From a virus: 37,758 nt of DNA. Both the position numbers and the translations under genes were made by a program. The notes beneath the pieces are model-generated. The model worked only from the letters and a program-made list of their open reading frames with translations, did no database searches and was not told where the DNA came from. The stretch covers positions 1 to 37,758 of the IMG/VR virus record IMGVR_UViG_3300009548_000019; one strand, 5' to 3'. Of the stretch, positions 9,701-16,303 are shown one piece after another (within the stretch, counting starts at the first letter, position 1; every line of letters begins with the position of its first letter).

Positions 9701-10248
9701 GCGGGTTCAACTTCTCCAAGCCGACCCATGAGCGGTATCGGTTGAGCCATCATGGTGGGTTTTCCGCCCGGCTGAGAAAGCGCACCAAGCGAGAGGTCTT
9801 GTAATCCATTCGTGGTGAGGTCATCAATCGCTTTCTCTGGAGTAGTCGTGCCGAGTTTGCCTAACGAAACCGGCTGTTTAGCCATCCCCGGAGCGAGCGC
9901 TCGCTTCGGTTCCGCTTCCACGCTATCCTTGACATAGTCGTATGTCTTGCGATAGATGTACTCGTATGGGTTCTGCTTTTTGAATTCCGCTGGGTTATCT
10001 CGGTAGAGAGCCTCTTTGTCGGCGTTCTCTTTTTCCGTAGCAGCAGCGTGGTCATTGTATTCTTTCTCTGCTGCGGGCGACTTCTGAGACTTGTTGATGA
10101 TGTGATGCCAAATTAAAGTTGAAGTATTTTCGTCGGGAATAGTTGCCGGAGGAGCAGTCTGAATAGAGGGAGTCCCGCCAGCACCCAGTTGGTCTTCTGG
10201 AGGAGCAGGCGGTGCACTGATTGTCGGCGTTGCGGTATCAGTTGCCAC
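3769..10248 (-). CDS. Giant polyvalent phage protein with radical-SAM, GNAT-like and metallopeptidase-like domains
   Basis: The protein has 2159 residues. The start is GTG with GGAG six bases upstream. In order: a disordered Pro/Ala-rich N-terminus; a GNAT-like fold around 330-430 with the QRKGIATKMY acetyl-CoA loop; a Rossmann-like region at about 600-745 resembling cobalamin-binding domains but lacking an evident DxHxxG; a radical-SAM domain with C752, C756 and C759 (CxxxCxxC) extending to about 985; a metallopeptidase-like domain with HEDGH at 1070-1074; two domains at about 1290-1420 and 1525-1680 of the sort seen in phage polyvalent proteins; and a large C-terminal domain (about 1740-2085). 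Such proteins are known to be packaged and injected to act early in infection. That role, and the substrate of each domain, are inferred here. It ends the long minus-strand gene array. Confidence 0.88.
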   Translation of the reverse strand: MATDTATPTISAPPAPPEDQLGAGGTPSIQTAPPATIPDENTSTLIWHHIINKSQKSPAAEKEYNDHAAATEKENADKEALYRDNPAEFKKQNPYEYIYRKTYDYVKDSVEAEPKRALAPGMAKQPVSLGKLGTTTPEKAIDDLTTNGLQDLSLGALSQPGGKPTMMAQPIPLMGRLGEVEPAETGGGLGPVKPVEGPETGFEMSREHVRTLKDLGYSNQAITHFNAGEVQDIIANKTPAPPEAAPAAETKPTAAAEKKPAGKEAVAAPEGAEISPHVTFKTVGGKEVEAPQGIERRDYTTRPFPSGQLTRVGRMADTTFNIIRQHEAEAQGGTVQQPTIKTEGPDWEHLQSAYVGGKKIGSLGYKTDVEGNARIYGAQVTPEMQRKGIATKMYLSAFDKARADGVLSISSDPTHVSPAATGVWRNLQASGLPIENITHPNGTPGFRLNLQPPETPATKNLPDWLKKDPLTTNETHATSVPLIPSPEGTAVGRVDKPDVPVAALSDSMAKVGGKMVAPPTPPKPTVNPETAPIAAVPMPKLERTQIQGGASTQPYPTYHEASNDQTNPWVRRSVDPANSASPTNENRLLMVQFASDLINGGLKTETKDEASQYYDKLYSGFRPGYARMQDFWEIPQWHGFVARNFPDADVYVVRDMEQAKKFLNDAKYGRVTFSALDVNKHLIRDLASNYSGHVDVGGYVAPETFSDLPNVKWHDSMESLTKDAGVEYKGGADYRHYAGSDVIPRLTMSKGCLHKCAFCTVEKQLVMPPKEDIEQQADAIAQLGSKLVYLNDKTFGQAKNYQDLAELNTRMKEKNPNFQGFVVQTTAAQMGKIPADWLAKSGIKYVELGIESYNDPILKSMHKPATENIINKAVDKLRQNNITLIPNILIGYPGETAETYANTLKFLQDNRDIISHANIYNLALYENTELGKSMTTASPDDFNENVLEKSFHKDPALHQQFAGDLYGAASKLLEATPTPLRQPTPEPQFHQALARRGEMPGQTVNLSPAYGETGGYIGGHIKMRLGGATEEEDNQRYAEALGVTHGPSWDDVFPAELLPEGNSPVSVVGHEDGHIVEGERVGWPMKNVVVNSAYHPTTSGGAAASTDFGPVFRELPGVTEIEPGRFKFSAQALKENWPKAVRVYLGGVVSQEVNYGIPIKVTEGGAGAGDAQNIVRWGKAMGLTDDEIGDHMIKTLAELRKDWQDPAINAIVKKMAAEREDGIPRTVLQTQERVDDLLNQVRAVWEGQKHGITEGTHAADGGVVPATEPGAAGGGKKVAAEPVQGRLFAQKGGDTSGLFAKAIKHYGTTEDIRKAGYIGLDGTMLDFSEGQEARTLDHGDIASIPGVQSAHNSNPRFDFVMKTGAMRVIDVPQSKWLGVMVSAEHPPTHAQLDRLTPLLEGGRDVEVDLIHPDWALPGGASAKDVHDMDGLQRVVRDAQKMHAEAQRRIANGKGTENADNGTVGGGFAVHSQADVARGESEVSGAAGQKSPEVAAEVSKTPEVKTAEIQKPPEPWHDQAANTMAKAGGFTIHPTTGKTPTEGYVVEIGPEQRKPEAGAEWPKPAGEPAGTFHPSPQDMQEFHGENKALFDKHPELHIGGYEGALEVSGVTRDKQAAIDLAHKLDQKSIYDIKNKKEIEIGGTGKTRQFPDYPMEQRIKDLGGETGGVISGAMEAKKGATTPIESPTVSTRVPSRTVKGETVEDHTNQSLISDMEAAKAAPGYIDKMVNRVKGVPGFVMPESADAQTAADAYIRHVADNIKFMYRKLTPAEIAYNEQWYPVGAHERGLEVAKTHDITPNQAWAVTSVESPMTDWNQNTALAERTVDIWKNQQNTKFTPEMQKAADEILSVPGMGKFAPLFKSLRGKTLAGLTSMPEKQAWWLRLYDEGHNPRSYQTWGPDGKPLGLAKNVDGSEASVGWSFQNHIQKAISILRDGSPENISKQLGYGHKVRNFYNNQAAPDDPRFLTIDTHAVAAGQLRPLAGKHPDVGSNFGTISNGPHGLSGTYPLHDAAYRLAAKELDIPIPSRLQSPVWAKIREVFTDDFKTKENINAVDAIWRQHNDGKITADEARNQIWDYAARWHDEVARGVRNPADQRELFTAGVRGEPAEGAAGRGDRGGTPVVDQTPETPEVSIFAKPAPKAKGNISLEFLKGGLKKLGK

Positions 10249-10260
10249 AGCGGTCTCCGA

Positions 10261-10818
10261 TTACGGATTCATAATCTGAAGCCGTGGGTCAATCTCTCGG
10301 GCTTGGTCAATGTTCTCAGCCGGGATATCATGAATGCCACCATCTGACGCCCGGACACGATGATGTCCTTCAGGAATCGGCGGATAGTTCTCTAAACCGT
10401 CTATCCGAGGCGGCTGGATTGACGGCGTAGCCTTCGCACCCTTGCCCTGCCCCTTACCCTTCGCCCCAGCTTTGCCCTCGCCTGTGGGCTCCGCAGCCCC
10501 AGCAGCCCCAGTCAGGGCTTTGAGCACGTTCGGATGGGCTTCTGCCATCGCCAAAACCTGCGGGTCAATGGTTTTCATGCGATTGATAGCCTCGGTCACC
10601 TTGTCAAGAGGCTCGCCTTTGGTAATTGCCCCACCTTGTTTAGCATCATACAGCTGCTTCTTAAAGTCGTCCGGCACTGCCAATGGCTGGAGCCGCCGAG
10701 CCAGTTCACCCTCGTCCTTTGTTGAGTGAAATATATCAAAAAGGTTCGCTCGCTGCTCATCGTTAATGGTTGGTTCCCCCCGAAGAATAGACTCTGCGGG
10801 GTCTTGATAGGGTTCCAT
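10261..10818 (-). CDS. Low-complexity protein next to the polyvalent gene
   Basis: The 185-residue protein has a helical N-terminal half, a Gly/Ala/Lys linker at about residues 105-130, and a C-terminal motif of the form DGGIHDIPAENIDQAREIDP. I recall this motif from phage internal or polyvalent proteins as a short conserved tail, but cannot name a family. GGAGG precedes the ATG. The gene lies 12 bases upstream of the polyvalent gene and overlaps nothing. A role as a partner or targeting factor for the large protein is a guess from position. Confidence 0.8.
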   Translation of the reverse strand: MEPYQDPAESILRGEPTINDEQRANLFDIFHSTKDEGELARRLQPLAVPDDFKKQLYDAKQGGAITKGEPLDKVTEAINRMKTIDPQVLAMAEAHPNVLKALTGAAGAAEPTGEGKAGAKGKGQGKGAKATPSIQPPRIDGLENYPPIPEGHHRVRASDGGIHDIPAENIDQAREIDPRLQIMNP

Positions 10819-10819
10819 A

Positions 10820-11437
10820 TTAGCTTACCTCCGAAGATGTTGGCGCGGCTGCTCCCATTGCTACTTCAAACTCGATGTTACCCTTCTCGTCCATATAGGC
10901 AGCAACGATACCACCCGGATCAACAATTTCACCCACCTCGTCGATTCCAAGCAGCGCCTTAATCACGGAATTGTGCATCGTCATCACAGTCGGAAGTGCA
11001 GCGTACGGTGTTGCGAGATACTGATAGATGACTTGCACTCGCAAATTTAACTGCGTGCCGCTCTCGCCGCCGGGAATCACGAGATCGGGATTCTCAATGT
11101 ACTTTTTGAACTCCTCAACTCGCTCGGGCGTCTTTTCTTTGCCTGTGTAATCAGCGACCATCCTCGGGCGCAAGTTCGGGTCATATGTGACGAAAGGGCA
11201 CGCCACGTTGCATGTATCCATGATGCACTGTGCGGTTTCTGCGGCACGAGGGATATCAGAGGAAACAACTCGTCCGATTTTCTCAAAGGACAACCATTGC
11301 GCGGCTTTCTCGGCGGACTCTCGACCTGTATTGGATAACTGGAAATCACCCCATCCATCCCAAACATTTGGCTGAGTGATTTCACCATGTCGTACGATAT
11401 AACCAATCAGTGTTCGACTTGGGTCAAGATTTAACAT
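10820..11437 (-). CDS. Histidine phosphatase superfamily protein
   Basis: The 205-residue protein shows the branch-1 histidine phosphatase (phosphoglycerate-mutase-like) signature: RHG at residues 16-18 with the phospho-acceptor H17, SSDIPRAAETA around R64, GGES at 123-126, and the second catalytic His at H155 in the MHNS context. The family removes phosphate from small molecules, proteins or nucleotides; the substrate here is unknown. The ATG overlaps the end of the upstream zinc-ribbon gene by 14 bases, so the two are probably coupled. A phosphatase of this kind is not a usual phage structural-module gene. Confidence 0.9.
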   Translation of the reverse strand: MLNLDPSRTLIGYIVRHGEITQPNVWDGWGDFQLSNTGRESAEKAAQWLSFEKIGRVVSSDIPRAAETAQCIMDTCNVACPFVTYDPNLRPRMVADYTGKEKTPERVEEFKKYIENPDLVIPGGESGTQLNLRVQVIYQYLATPYAALPTVMTMHNSVIKALLGIDEVGEIVDPGGIVAAYMDEKGNIEFEVAMGAAAPTSSEVS

Positions 11438-11624
11438 TGCGTTTCCATTCCAGTTGCGGGTTCACGAACCTCTCACTCTGCTCGCTTGCCAGCCACTCGC
11501 ACAAATTATCGCAGCGGGTAGACCAACTTGCCCAGCCGCATCTTTTACAAACAAATCGCTCCGTACGATTCGCCGGGTCTCGTTCACAGGTTTCGCCGCA
11601 GCGGGGACACGACATCTGGTCCAT
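11424..11624 (-). CDS. Small zinc-ribbon protein
   Basis: The protein has 66 residues from ATG 11624. Two CxxC pairs, CPRC near the start and CKRC about 20 residues later, form a classic zinc ribbon; a short Trp-rich, charged tail follows. A second in-frame ATG at 11615 is possible, because the promoter at 11627-11655 would begin the transcript at or just after the first ATG. There is no Shine-Dalgarno sequence, consistent with leaderless or nearly leaderless translation. It could bind nucleic acid or be a regulator. It precedes the phosphatase gene. Confidence 0.72.
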   Translation of the reverse strand: MDQMSCPRCGETCERDPANRTERFVCKRCGWASWSTRCDNLCEWLASEQSERFVNPQLEWKRNVKS

Positions 11625-11626
11625 AT

Positions 11627-11655
11627 AGTGTACCTCGCCAACCCTCAAAAGTCAA
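11627..11655 (-). promoter_or_regulatory. Sigma70-type promoter for zinc-ribbon and phosphatase genes
   Basis: On the minus strand, TTGACT (11650-11655) and TACACT (11627-11632) are 17 bases apart. Box sequences and the TTTTG after the -35 match the promoter at 2204-2233. The predicted start point falls on the first codons of the zinc-ribbon gene. Confidence 0.68.
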
Positions 11656-11705
11656 GCCTAGAATGCACGGGTCGCAGCAAACACCAAGACTCAAACACGC
11701 TCGGT

Positions 11706-12833
11706 TCATTCCACCACGTATACGATTACGAATTCATTCGGGTCAGCGTAGTTGCACAAGATAAATGTGTCGTCCCCAATCAATTCCATGTAGATTTCAT
11801 CGGTGAAAACCCACACCGGCCATTCATTCCCGTAGCCGAACCAAAACCCGTGCCAATAGATTTCCTGTCGCCCGCCACGTACGCGCACGTCTCGGTTGCG
11901 GTCAACTCTACGATGGTCATCTCTGCCGAGTATCCGCCCATCACCCCGACCGCCATTACCGCGCCCGGGATTACCCGCACGCCCGCCATCACCGCGTCCC
12001 GGGTTCCCGTGAGAACCTCCGCGTCCGCCACGCTGAGCAACCATCAAATCTTCGCCGTTATTCGGGTCTTGAGTAATAGGAGTCACAACCGTCACAGGAA
12101 TCGGAACCTGTCTCGCTTTGTAGAGCAGTGCTGGGATATCACCTAGCTCTTTTTCAACCTTTGAGATGGGCTCAACTATGGATGGCATTGTCGCCCCGTC
12201 CCAACCCGCAATCACCAGCCCGATAATCTTACGGGTCTTCTCGCTTACAACCGAGGAGCCGCTAGCTCCGTGAGAGTCCATCTGGGTCACAAGAAAGAAC
12301 CCAGACAGGTCGTCGTGCTGCCCTGCCGCCGATATGACTGTTGAGGCAATCACACCTGAGGCGACTTGCTTGGCCGCGTCAAGACTAAAGTTTACATCAA
12401 CAGTTCTATCACCGATGCGATCCTGGCTTTCATTCCCCATTGCAATCGTGGGATATTTCACCGTTGAGGGCATGAAATACACCGCGTAATCCAATGGTTC
12501 TTCCATCGCAGATTTAAGCAGTGCCACAGGAACTTTGTCCGTGCCAAGATCGGTAGAGACCTTGAACGTTAGATCGGGAGGCAAATCTGGGTTCGCCCCT
12601 GTACAGTGCCCCGCCCCGATAAGCAGGTAGCCATCTTGGACTTTCTCGTAGGCGGTCACAGTGCAGAGGAAGCGGTCTTGCGTGCTGCCGCTGGAGCCGT
12701 AGAGAGCGAACGTGCTGGCATAGACCTTATGGTCAAAGCCCTTGGGCTCTTTGATGTTTGCGCAAGCAAGAGCGGGGGTCAAAAGAATTACCATTGCAAG
12801 AGCGATGCTACGGATTGCCTTGGATACCTTCAT
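11706..12833 (-). CDS. Secreted trypsin-like serine protease with RGG-rich tail
   Basis: The start is ATG 12833, with GGAGG four bases upstream, giving 375 residues. A signal peptide covers about residues 1-25. The chymotrypsin-fold triad is visible as H76 (GAGHC), D115 (LDYAV) and S191 (GASG, 189-192). After the protease domain come a Gly/Arg/Asn-rich repetitive region (about 270-320) and a C-terminal aromatic, acidic domain. The signal peptide implies action in the periplasm or outside the cell. A terminator separates it from the capsid genes, so expression depends on readthrough or an unseen promoter. It may be an accessory exoprotein or a virion or envelope-processing enzyme. Confidence 0.88.
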   Translation of the reverse strand: MKVSKAIRSIALAMVILLTPALACANIKEPKGFDHKVYASTFALYGSSGSTQDRFLCTVTAYEKVQDGYLLIGAGHCTGANPDLPPDLTFKVSTDLGTDKVPVALLKSAMEEPLDYAVYFMPSTVKYPTIAMGNESQDRIGDRTVDVNFSLDAAKQVASGVIASTVISAAGQHDDLSGFFLVTQMDSHGASGSSVVSEKTRKIIGLVIAGWDGATMPSIVEPISKVEKELGDIPALLYKARQVPIPVTVVTPITQDPNNGEDLMVAQRGGRGGSHGNPGRGDGGRAGNPGRGNGGRGDGRILGRDDHRRVDRNRDVRVRGGRQEIYWHGFWFGYGNEWPVWVFTDEIYMELIGDDTFILCNYADPNEFVIVYVVE

Positions 12834-12845
12834 AAAACCTCCGTT

Positions 12846-12882
12846 AAAACAAAAAGCCCGAAGCATATCGCAGCCTCGGGCT
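12846..12882 (-). terminator. Rho-independent terminator after the capsid genes
   Basis: On the minus strand AGCCCGA (12876-12882) pairs with TCGGGCT (12855-12861), and the stem is followed directly by TTTTTGTTTT. It lies between the decoration-like gene and the protease gene and would end or weaken leftward late transcription. Confidence 0.82.
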
Positions 12883-12928
12883 CTGTTTTGGGCTTGCGCC
12901 CGATTCTTTTTTGAAACGCCCTTACTTT

Positions 12929-13525
12929 TTACTCAAAGTCAATGGCGAACTCGTCCAAGGTAGCTGTGAGAGCGTACGCTGCCATGGTGGCCGTCAACAC
13001 GAAGTTCAGGTCGGCTTCCCCGCCCGCTAGTACCGGGTTGTCGGTTGTCGTCGCCCAGTCCGTCACGGTGTTGAAAATCTGGCTTCGGAATTCACCGGAG
13101 AGAACCTTCGTTGCGGACAACTGCAAACGAGCGTCAATGGTAAAGGTCGTAGAGACCGCCCCAATGCTCACCGCGCCGCCGGTCACGAAGACTTCCTGCC
13201 AACCGGTCTTCGCTTGTGCAGCCGCTAGTGTGTCGGCGATGGGAAGAACGGATGCCGGAGCCACGTACAGGGTGAAGAGCACCGTGGAACTGGTGAGCCC
13301 AACGAGGGTTCCAGTCGCCCGGATACGCATGACCTGTCCCGTGCCGAGATACAACGGCGTGACGCCAACGGACAGAGGCACGACGCCCCCGCCAGCCAGA
13401 GTCAATGCGTTGTTGTTCAGTTGGAACGCAGTTTCGTTCGTTGTGATGACGGACTCCAGTAGAGGAGCGAGCGTCAACTGTTGCGTCCCTGAAACTTGCC
13501 TGCGAATCGTGTTAGCATTAGCCAC
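12929..13525 (-). CDS. Probable head decoration or capsid-associated structural protein
   Basis: The 198-residue protein is rich in Thr, Ala, Val and Gly with alternating hydrophobic residues, so predominantly beta. It lies two genes downstream of the major capsid gene. It starts with GTG preceded by AGGAGAACTACC. No enzymatic motif is visible. The position suggests a decoration, head-fibre or head-completion protein. A nuclease gene separates it from the capsid gene. Confidence 0.75.
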   Translation of the reverse strand: MANANTIRRQVSGTQQLTLAPLLESVITTNETAFQLNNNALTLAGGGVVPLSVGVTPLYLGTGQVMRIRATGTLVGLTSSTVLFTLYVAPASVLPIADTLAAAQAKTGWQEVFVTGGAVSIGAVSTTFTIDARLQLSATKVLSGEFRSQIFNTVTDWATTTDNPVLAGGEADLNFVLTATMAAYALTATLDEFAIDFE

Positions 13526-13541
13526 GGTAGTTCTCCTAGTC

Positions 13542-13919
13542 TTACTTCTTGTACTTTTTCAAGTACGAAAGTGCTGATTCCAAAATTTCTATGCTGTCGT
13601 GGGCACTGCCCAGCAACGTGTTGCAATTTGTGCAGAGCAAACCACGTCTGCATTTGTCGCACGCCGCTCGTTCAGAACAGCAAGTGTGGTCATGGTCTAT
13701 TGCTAGACGAATTCCATTTTGCTGCGGTCTTCCACAAACATCGCAAAGACCGTTTCGTTTCTGAACTTCAGTTTCAAACTGCGCAGCAGTCCATCCGTAG
13801 TCCAGTGGATGGTATTTCTGAACGTACTTTTTATACCGTTCAGGATGTGCCGCCCGCAACGCTCGCTGTGTTTCTAATTTTCGAGCCTTGCGTTCTTCCT
13901 CTGATTTCTTCGGAGCCAA
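13542..13919 (-). CDS. Endonuclease VII-type homing nuclease between capsid genes
   Basis: The 125-residue protein has a basic helical N-terminus and the core CDVCG, IDHDHTC, RGLLCTNCN and a terminal helix: the zinc-bound His-Me finger of the endonuclease VII family. The second gene of this type is at 1566. The start is uncertain: TTG 13919 has no ribosome binding site and the frame stays open upstream without an ATG. It has its own promoter at 13980-14008. Insertion between the capsid gene and its downstream structural gene is typical of free-standing homing endonucleases. Confidence 0.88.
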   Translation of the reverse strand: MAPKKSEEERKARKLETQRALRAAHPERYKKYVQKYHPLDYGWTAAQFETEVQKRNGLCDVCGRPQQNGIRLAIDHDHTCCSERAACDKCRRGLLCTNCNTLLGSAHDSIEILESALSYLKKYKK

Positions 13920-13979
13920 CGAATTGGCTAGAGCCGCGCCCGCCAGAGGTTTTCTTCCTTCATGATTCGCGATTCCTGA

Positions 13980-14008
13980 ATGATACCAAACCGAAAAGCA
14001 GAAGTCAA
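13980..14008 (-). promoter_or_regulatory. Sigma70-type promoter for the capsid-region nuclease
   Basis: On the minus strand, TTGACT (14003-14008) and TATCAT (13980-13985) are 17 bases apart, directly after the capsid stop codon. A mobile nuclease with its own promoter could be expressed independently of the late genes. Confidence 0.7.
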
Positions 14009-14015
14009 TACTAAA

Positions 14016-15011
14016 TTACACTGCCGACACCTCACACCTGACCCTTCTGAAACCCGGTGTCCCGTTCGTGTTCGGTCTCGCAACGACTCCGAGGAACCAG
14101 TCGTAGCTCACGATTGCTCGTGTCTGCAACATCGGGTTGCTCAGGTCAATGTCATTGTCGCCGAAGGTCTTGACGTTCACCTTGAAGCTGGGGTTCCGAG
14201 GAACTCGGTTGCCCAGCAACTCGGAGGCCATCATTGCTTCACGGCCAACGACATACGTTGCGTATCCAGTCTTACCCGTTGAGGGGTAATTGGCGTACGT
14301 CGGCACCGTCTGCGTGCGGATAATGCGAACTCCGCTCCACTCCAGCACCGTGTAGCCGCGAGTCATGTCCGACTTCAGGACAGACGCCCCGGCTTCGGAA
14401 CGCTTCAGCACGTCAACGGCGGACCCGGCAGAGTTGTCCGACATGAAATCGTAAACAACGTACGGGTGCATCGCGCTCGTGTAGAGCCCGCCATCACGAC
14501 CCGGAACCGCGTTGCCCATCAACTGGGACTCGCACTTACGGACTGTGTTGGACAGCATGAACTCGTTGTCGAGCAAGTCAATGGCTGCGGACGACTGCGC
14601 CACGACGGCTGCTTCGAAACCGTTAATCGCAATCAGGTTGCTCGTGAGAGCGCCCCGATACGAAAGGTTGCGGCTGGCATCCATCGTGATGTCCGCAAGG
14701 AACATCTGTTGAGCGACGTTTGAAATGCCAATCCAGTCGCCGTATTCATCAGCGAACGCATCGCTGAAGACTTGGGTCAACTGGAGGCTGGGACCCGGGA
14801 TACCTTCGGACAGGTCGTAGGTCGCAGCAGCGAACGGCTGTTGGCCGTAGAACTGGAGCGTCCGACCAGACCGGCGAGGCAGAGGCCGGAAGTCGCACAA
14901 TTCCTCAAGAAATGGAGTATTGAACTGCCATTCCAAAATCGCAGTGCGGTCATACGCAATCTGCGGGAAGGCAGCAAGGGTGGTGCTTTGAACGCCCGGG
15001 GGCAGAATCAT
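14016..15011 (-). CDS. Major capsid protein, N4-gp56 type
   Basis: The 331-residue protein has the layout of the N4-gp56 family of HK97-fold capsid proteins: an early RSGRTLQFY strand, a LSEGIPGP loop, then QLTQVFSDAFADEYGDWIGISN matching the conserved turn-and-strand region, and a C-terminal domain ending in a structural beta segment. GAGAGAGG precedes the ATG. Directly upstream are the probable promoter motif (15026-15053) and the scaffold-like gene, the usual gene order. Confidence 0.85.
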   Translation of the reverse strand: MILPPGVQSTTLAAFPQIAYDRTAILEWQFNTPFLEELCDFRPLPRRSGRTLQFYGQQPFAAATYDLSEGIPGPSLQLTQVFSDAFADEYGDWIGISNVAQQMFLADITMDASRNLSYRGALTSNLIAINGFEAAVVAQSSAAIDLLDNEFMLSNTVRKCESQLMGNAVPGRDGGLYTSAMHPYVVYDFMSDNSAGSAVDVLKRSEAGASVLKSDMTRGYTVLEWSGVRIIRTQTVPTYANYPSTGKTGYATYVVGREAMMASELLGNRVPRNPSFKVNVKTFGDNDIDLSNPMLQTRAIVSYDWFLGVVARPNTNGTPGFRRVRCEVSAV

Positions 15012-15025
15012 GGTATTGTACCTCT

Positions 15026-15053
15026 CTCAATTATGGCGAGGTTAGTCAGTTTT
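15026..15053 (-). promoter_or_regulatory. Intergenic motif copy 1 (before the capsid gene)
   Basis: The minus strand carries GACT, six bases, GCC, one base, TA, two bases, TGAG: the fixed-spacing consensus shared by six intergenic sites. It is followed by the purine-rich ribosome binding site of the capsid gene. Confidence 0.72.
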
Positions 15054-15073
15054 CCATGATTCCGAGGGAGTTC

Positions 15074-16231
15074 TTATATTCGCTTCGAAGCGTAATGTTC
15101 TTTGAAGGCGTCATCAGGGTTTCGCCCTTGAGCGATTGTGTATGCCTTCCATGCGTCCAAAATCTCCGCTGGAGTAGCCTTCGGGTCAATGACAAATTGA
15201 GGGGCAACAGCCCGTTCAGTCGCTCCCGCACCTGTCACAGCCGGAGCCCCGCCGGATGCAGCCGCTCCCCCTACACCAAACAGTGAAGATGACGTTGCCG
15301 GAAGTTTTGAAGTTGAAGCAGTGGCAGCCGCTATAACCGGTGCCGCACCGCCCACAGCGATTCTTGCAGTCTCGGCAGCCGCAAGCCGTGCGGTCTCGGC
15401 AGCCGCAGCAGCCGCCGCAACACGTGCAGCCTCTGCCGCCGCTGGGTCTTCCGCCACTGGCTGGAAAAGCATGTTCGTGCGTCTCAACTCACCGAACGCT
15501 TGAGCAAGTGCCGTAGCTTTGTCCGGCGCATCCACGAGACCGAGTTCAATAATCTTCATGCCCATCAACTCTCGGTTCCGATCATCACCGGGCCACGTTG
15601 CGCCCGCAGGACTGCGTAAAAATGTTTCTGTGGCTTGTGCCCATGATTGTTCATACGCGGTGCCTTGGCTCTGTTCAACCGAAGCACGCAACGCATCAAG
15701 CGGAATGCCCTGTTTATCAAGGTAATCTCGCAATGCACCCGATTGTTCAATGTAATCCGCAGCGGAGATTTCACCCGCTTTGAATCGCCGATCAAGGTCC
15801 GCCTTCGCAACTATCTCAGCCGCAGCCGCCGCATCAGCAGCAGCTTGCTGAGCCACGGGGTCAACAATCTGTTCCTCCACGTGTGCGTCAGCTTGGATGT
15901 TGAACGCAACCCGATACGCATTGAGAATCACTTGGTCGAGTTCTTCTTGAGTATCGGCAGTGAATTCATATTCACGCCCGCCGATATTCTCGATACGAGA
16001 GAACCCGTCACGAGTTGCCGCAGCCTCGGCTTCTTTCCGGGCGGTCTCAGCAGCGGCGAGCCTTGCAGTCTCGGCAGCCGCCTGCTCAGCGGCGAGCGTC
16101 TGGGTAGCATTCGCCTGCTTGAAAACTTCGTCACGCACGAGGGCTTTCAAAGCCTCGGGGTCTGTGGCGTCGGCGATAGCCTTCTGCAACTCTGGGGTCA
16201 TCACAAGATTTGTAGGTACTGGGTCGCTCAT
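15074..16231 (-). CDS. Probable scaffolding or head-assembly protein
   Basis: The start is ATG 16231, with AGGAG seven bases before, giving 385 residues. The protein is acidic and Ala/Glu-rich, with two heptad-like ETARLAAAE stretches (about residues 55-80 and 280-305), and is largely helical with a disordered Ala/Gly/Ser region before a short C-terminal domain. This composition and its position directly upstream of the capsid gene are typical of scaffolding proteins. No protease motif is visible. Confidence 0.78.
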   Translation of the reverse strand: MSDPVPTNLVMTPELQKAIADATDPEALKALVRDEVFKQANATQTLAAEQAAAETARLAAAETARKEAEAAATRDGFSRIENIGGREYEFTADTQEELDQVILNAYRVAFNIQADAHVEEQIVDPVAQQAAADAAAAAEIVAKADLDRRFKAGEISAADYIEQSGALRDYLDKQGIPLDALRASVEQSQGTAYEQSWAQATETFLRSPAGATWPGDDRNRELMGMKIIELGLVDAPDKATALAQAFGELRRTNMLFQPVAEDPAAAEAARVAAAAAAAETARLAAAETARIAVGGAAPVIAAATASTSKLPATSSSLFGVGGAAASGGAPAVTGAGATERAVAPQFVIDPKATPAEILDAWKAYTIAQGRNPDDAFKEHYASKRI

Positions 16232-16253
16232 GGTAGTGCTCCTATGGGTCGTT

Positions 16254-16281
16254 CTCAATTATGGCGCAATTAGTCAGTTTT
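16254..16281 (-). promoter_or_regulatory. Intergenic motif copy 2 (before the scaffold gene)
   Basis: Same GACT-N6-GCC-N-TA-N2-TGAG consensus. This copy differs from copy 1 at only a few positions over 28 bases. Confidence 0.72.
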
Positions 16282-16303
16282 CGTAATAAGTTGTCAACAA
16301 CTC

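Noticed and set aside
11454-12146. 230-residue plus-strand frame
   Set aside because: It lies antisense to the protease and zinc-ribbon genes, has a random composition and no ribosome binding site.
12890-12901. GGGC/GCCC hairpin with a plus-strand T-run
   Set aside because: The stem is only four pairs and no plus-strand gene ends here.
15647-16273. 208-residue plus-strand frame
   Set aside because: It is antisense to the scaffold-like gene; the openness comes from that gene's Ala/Glu codons.
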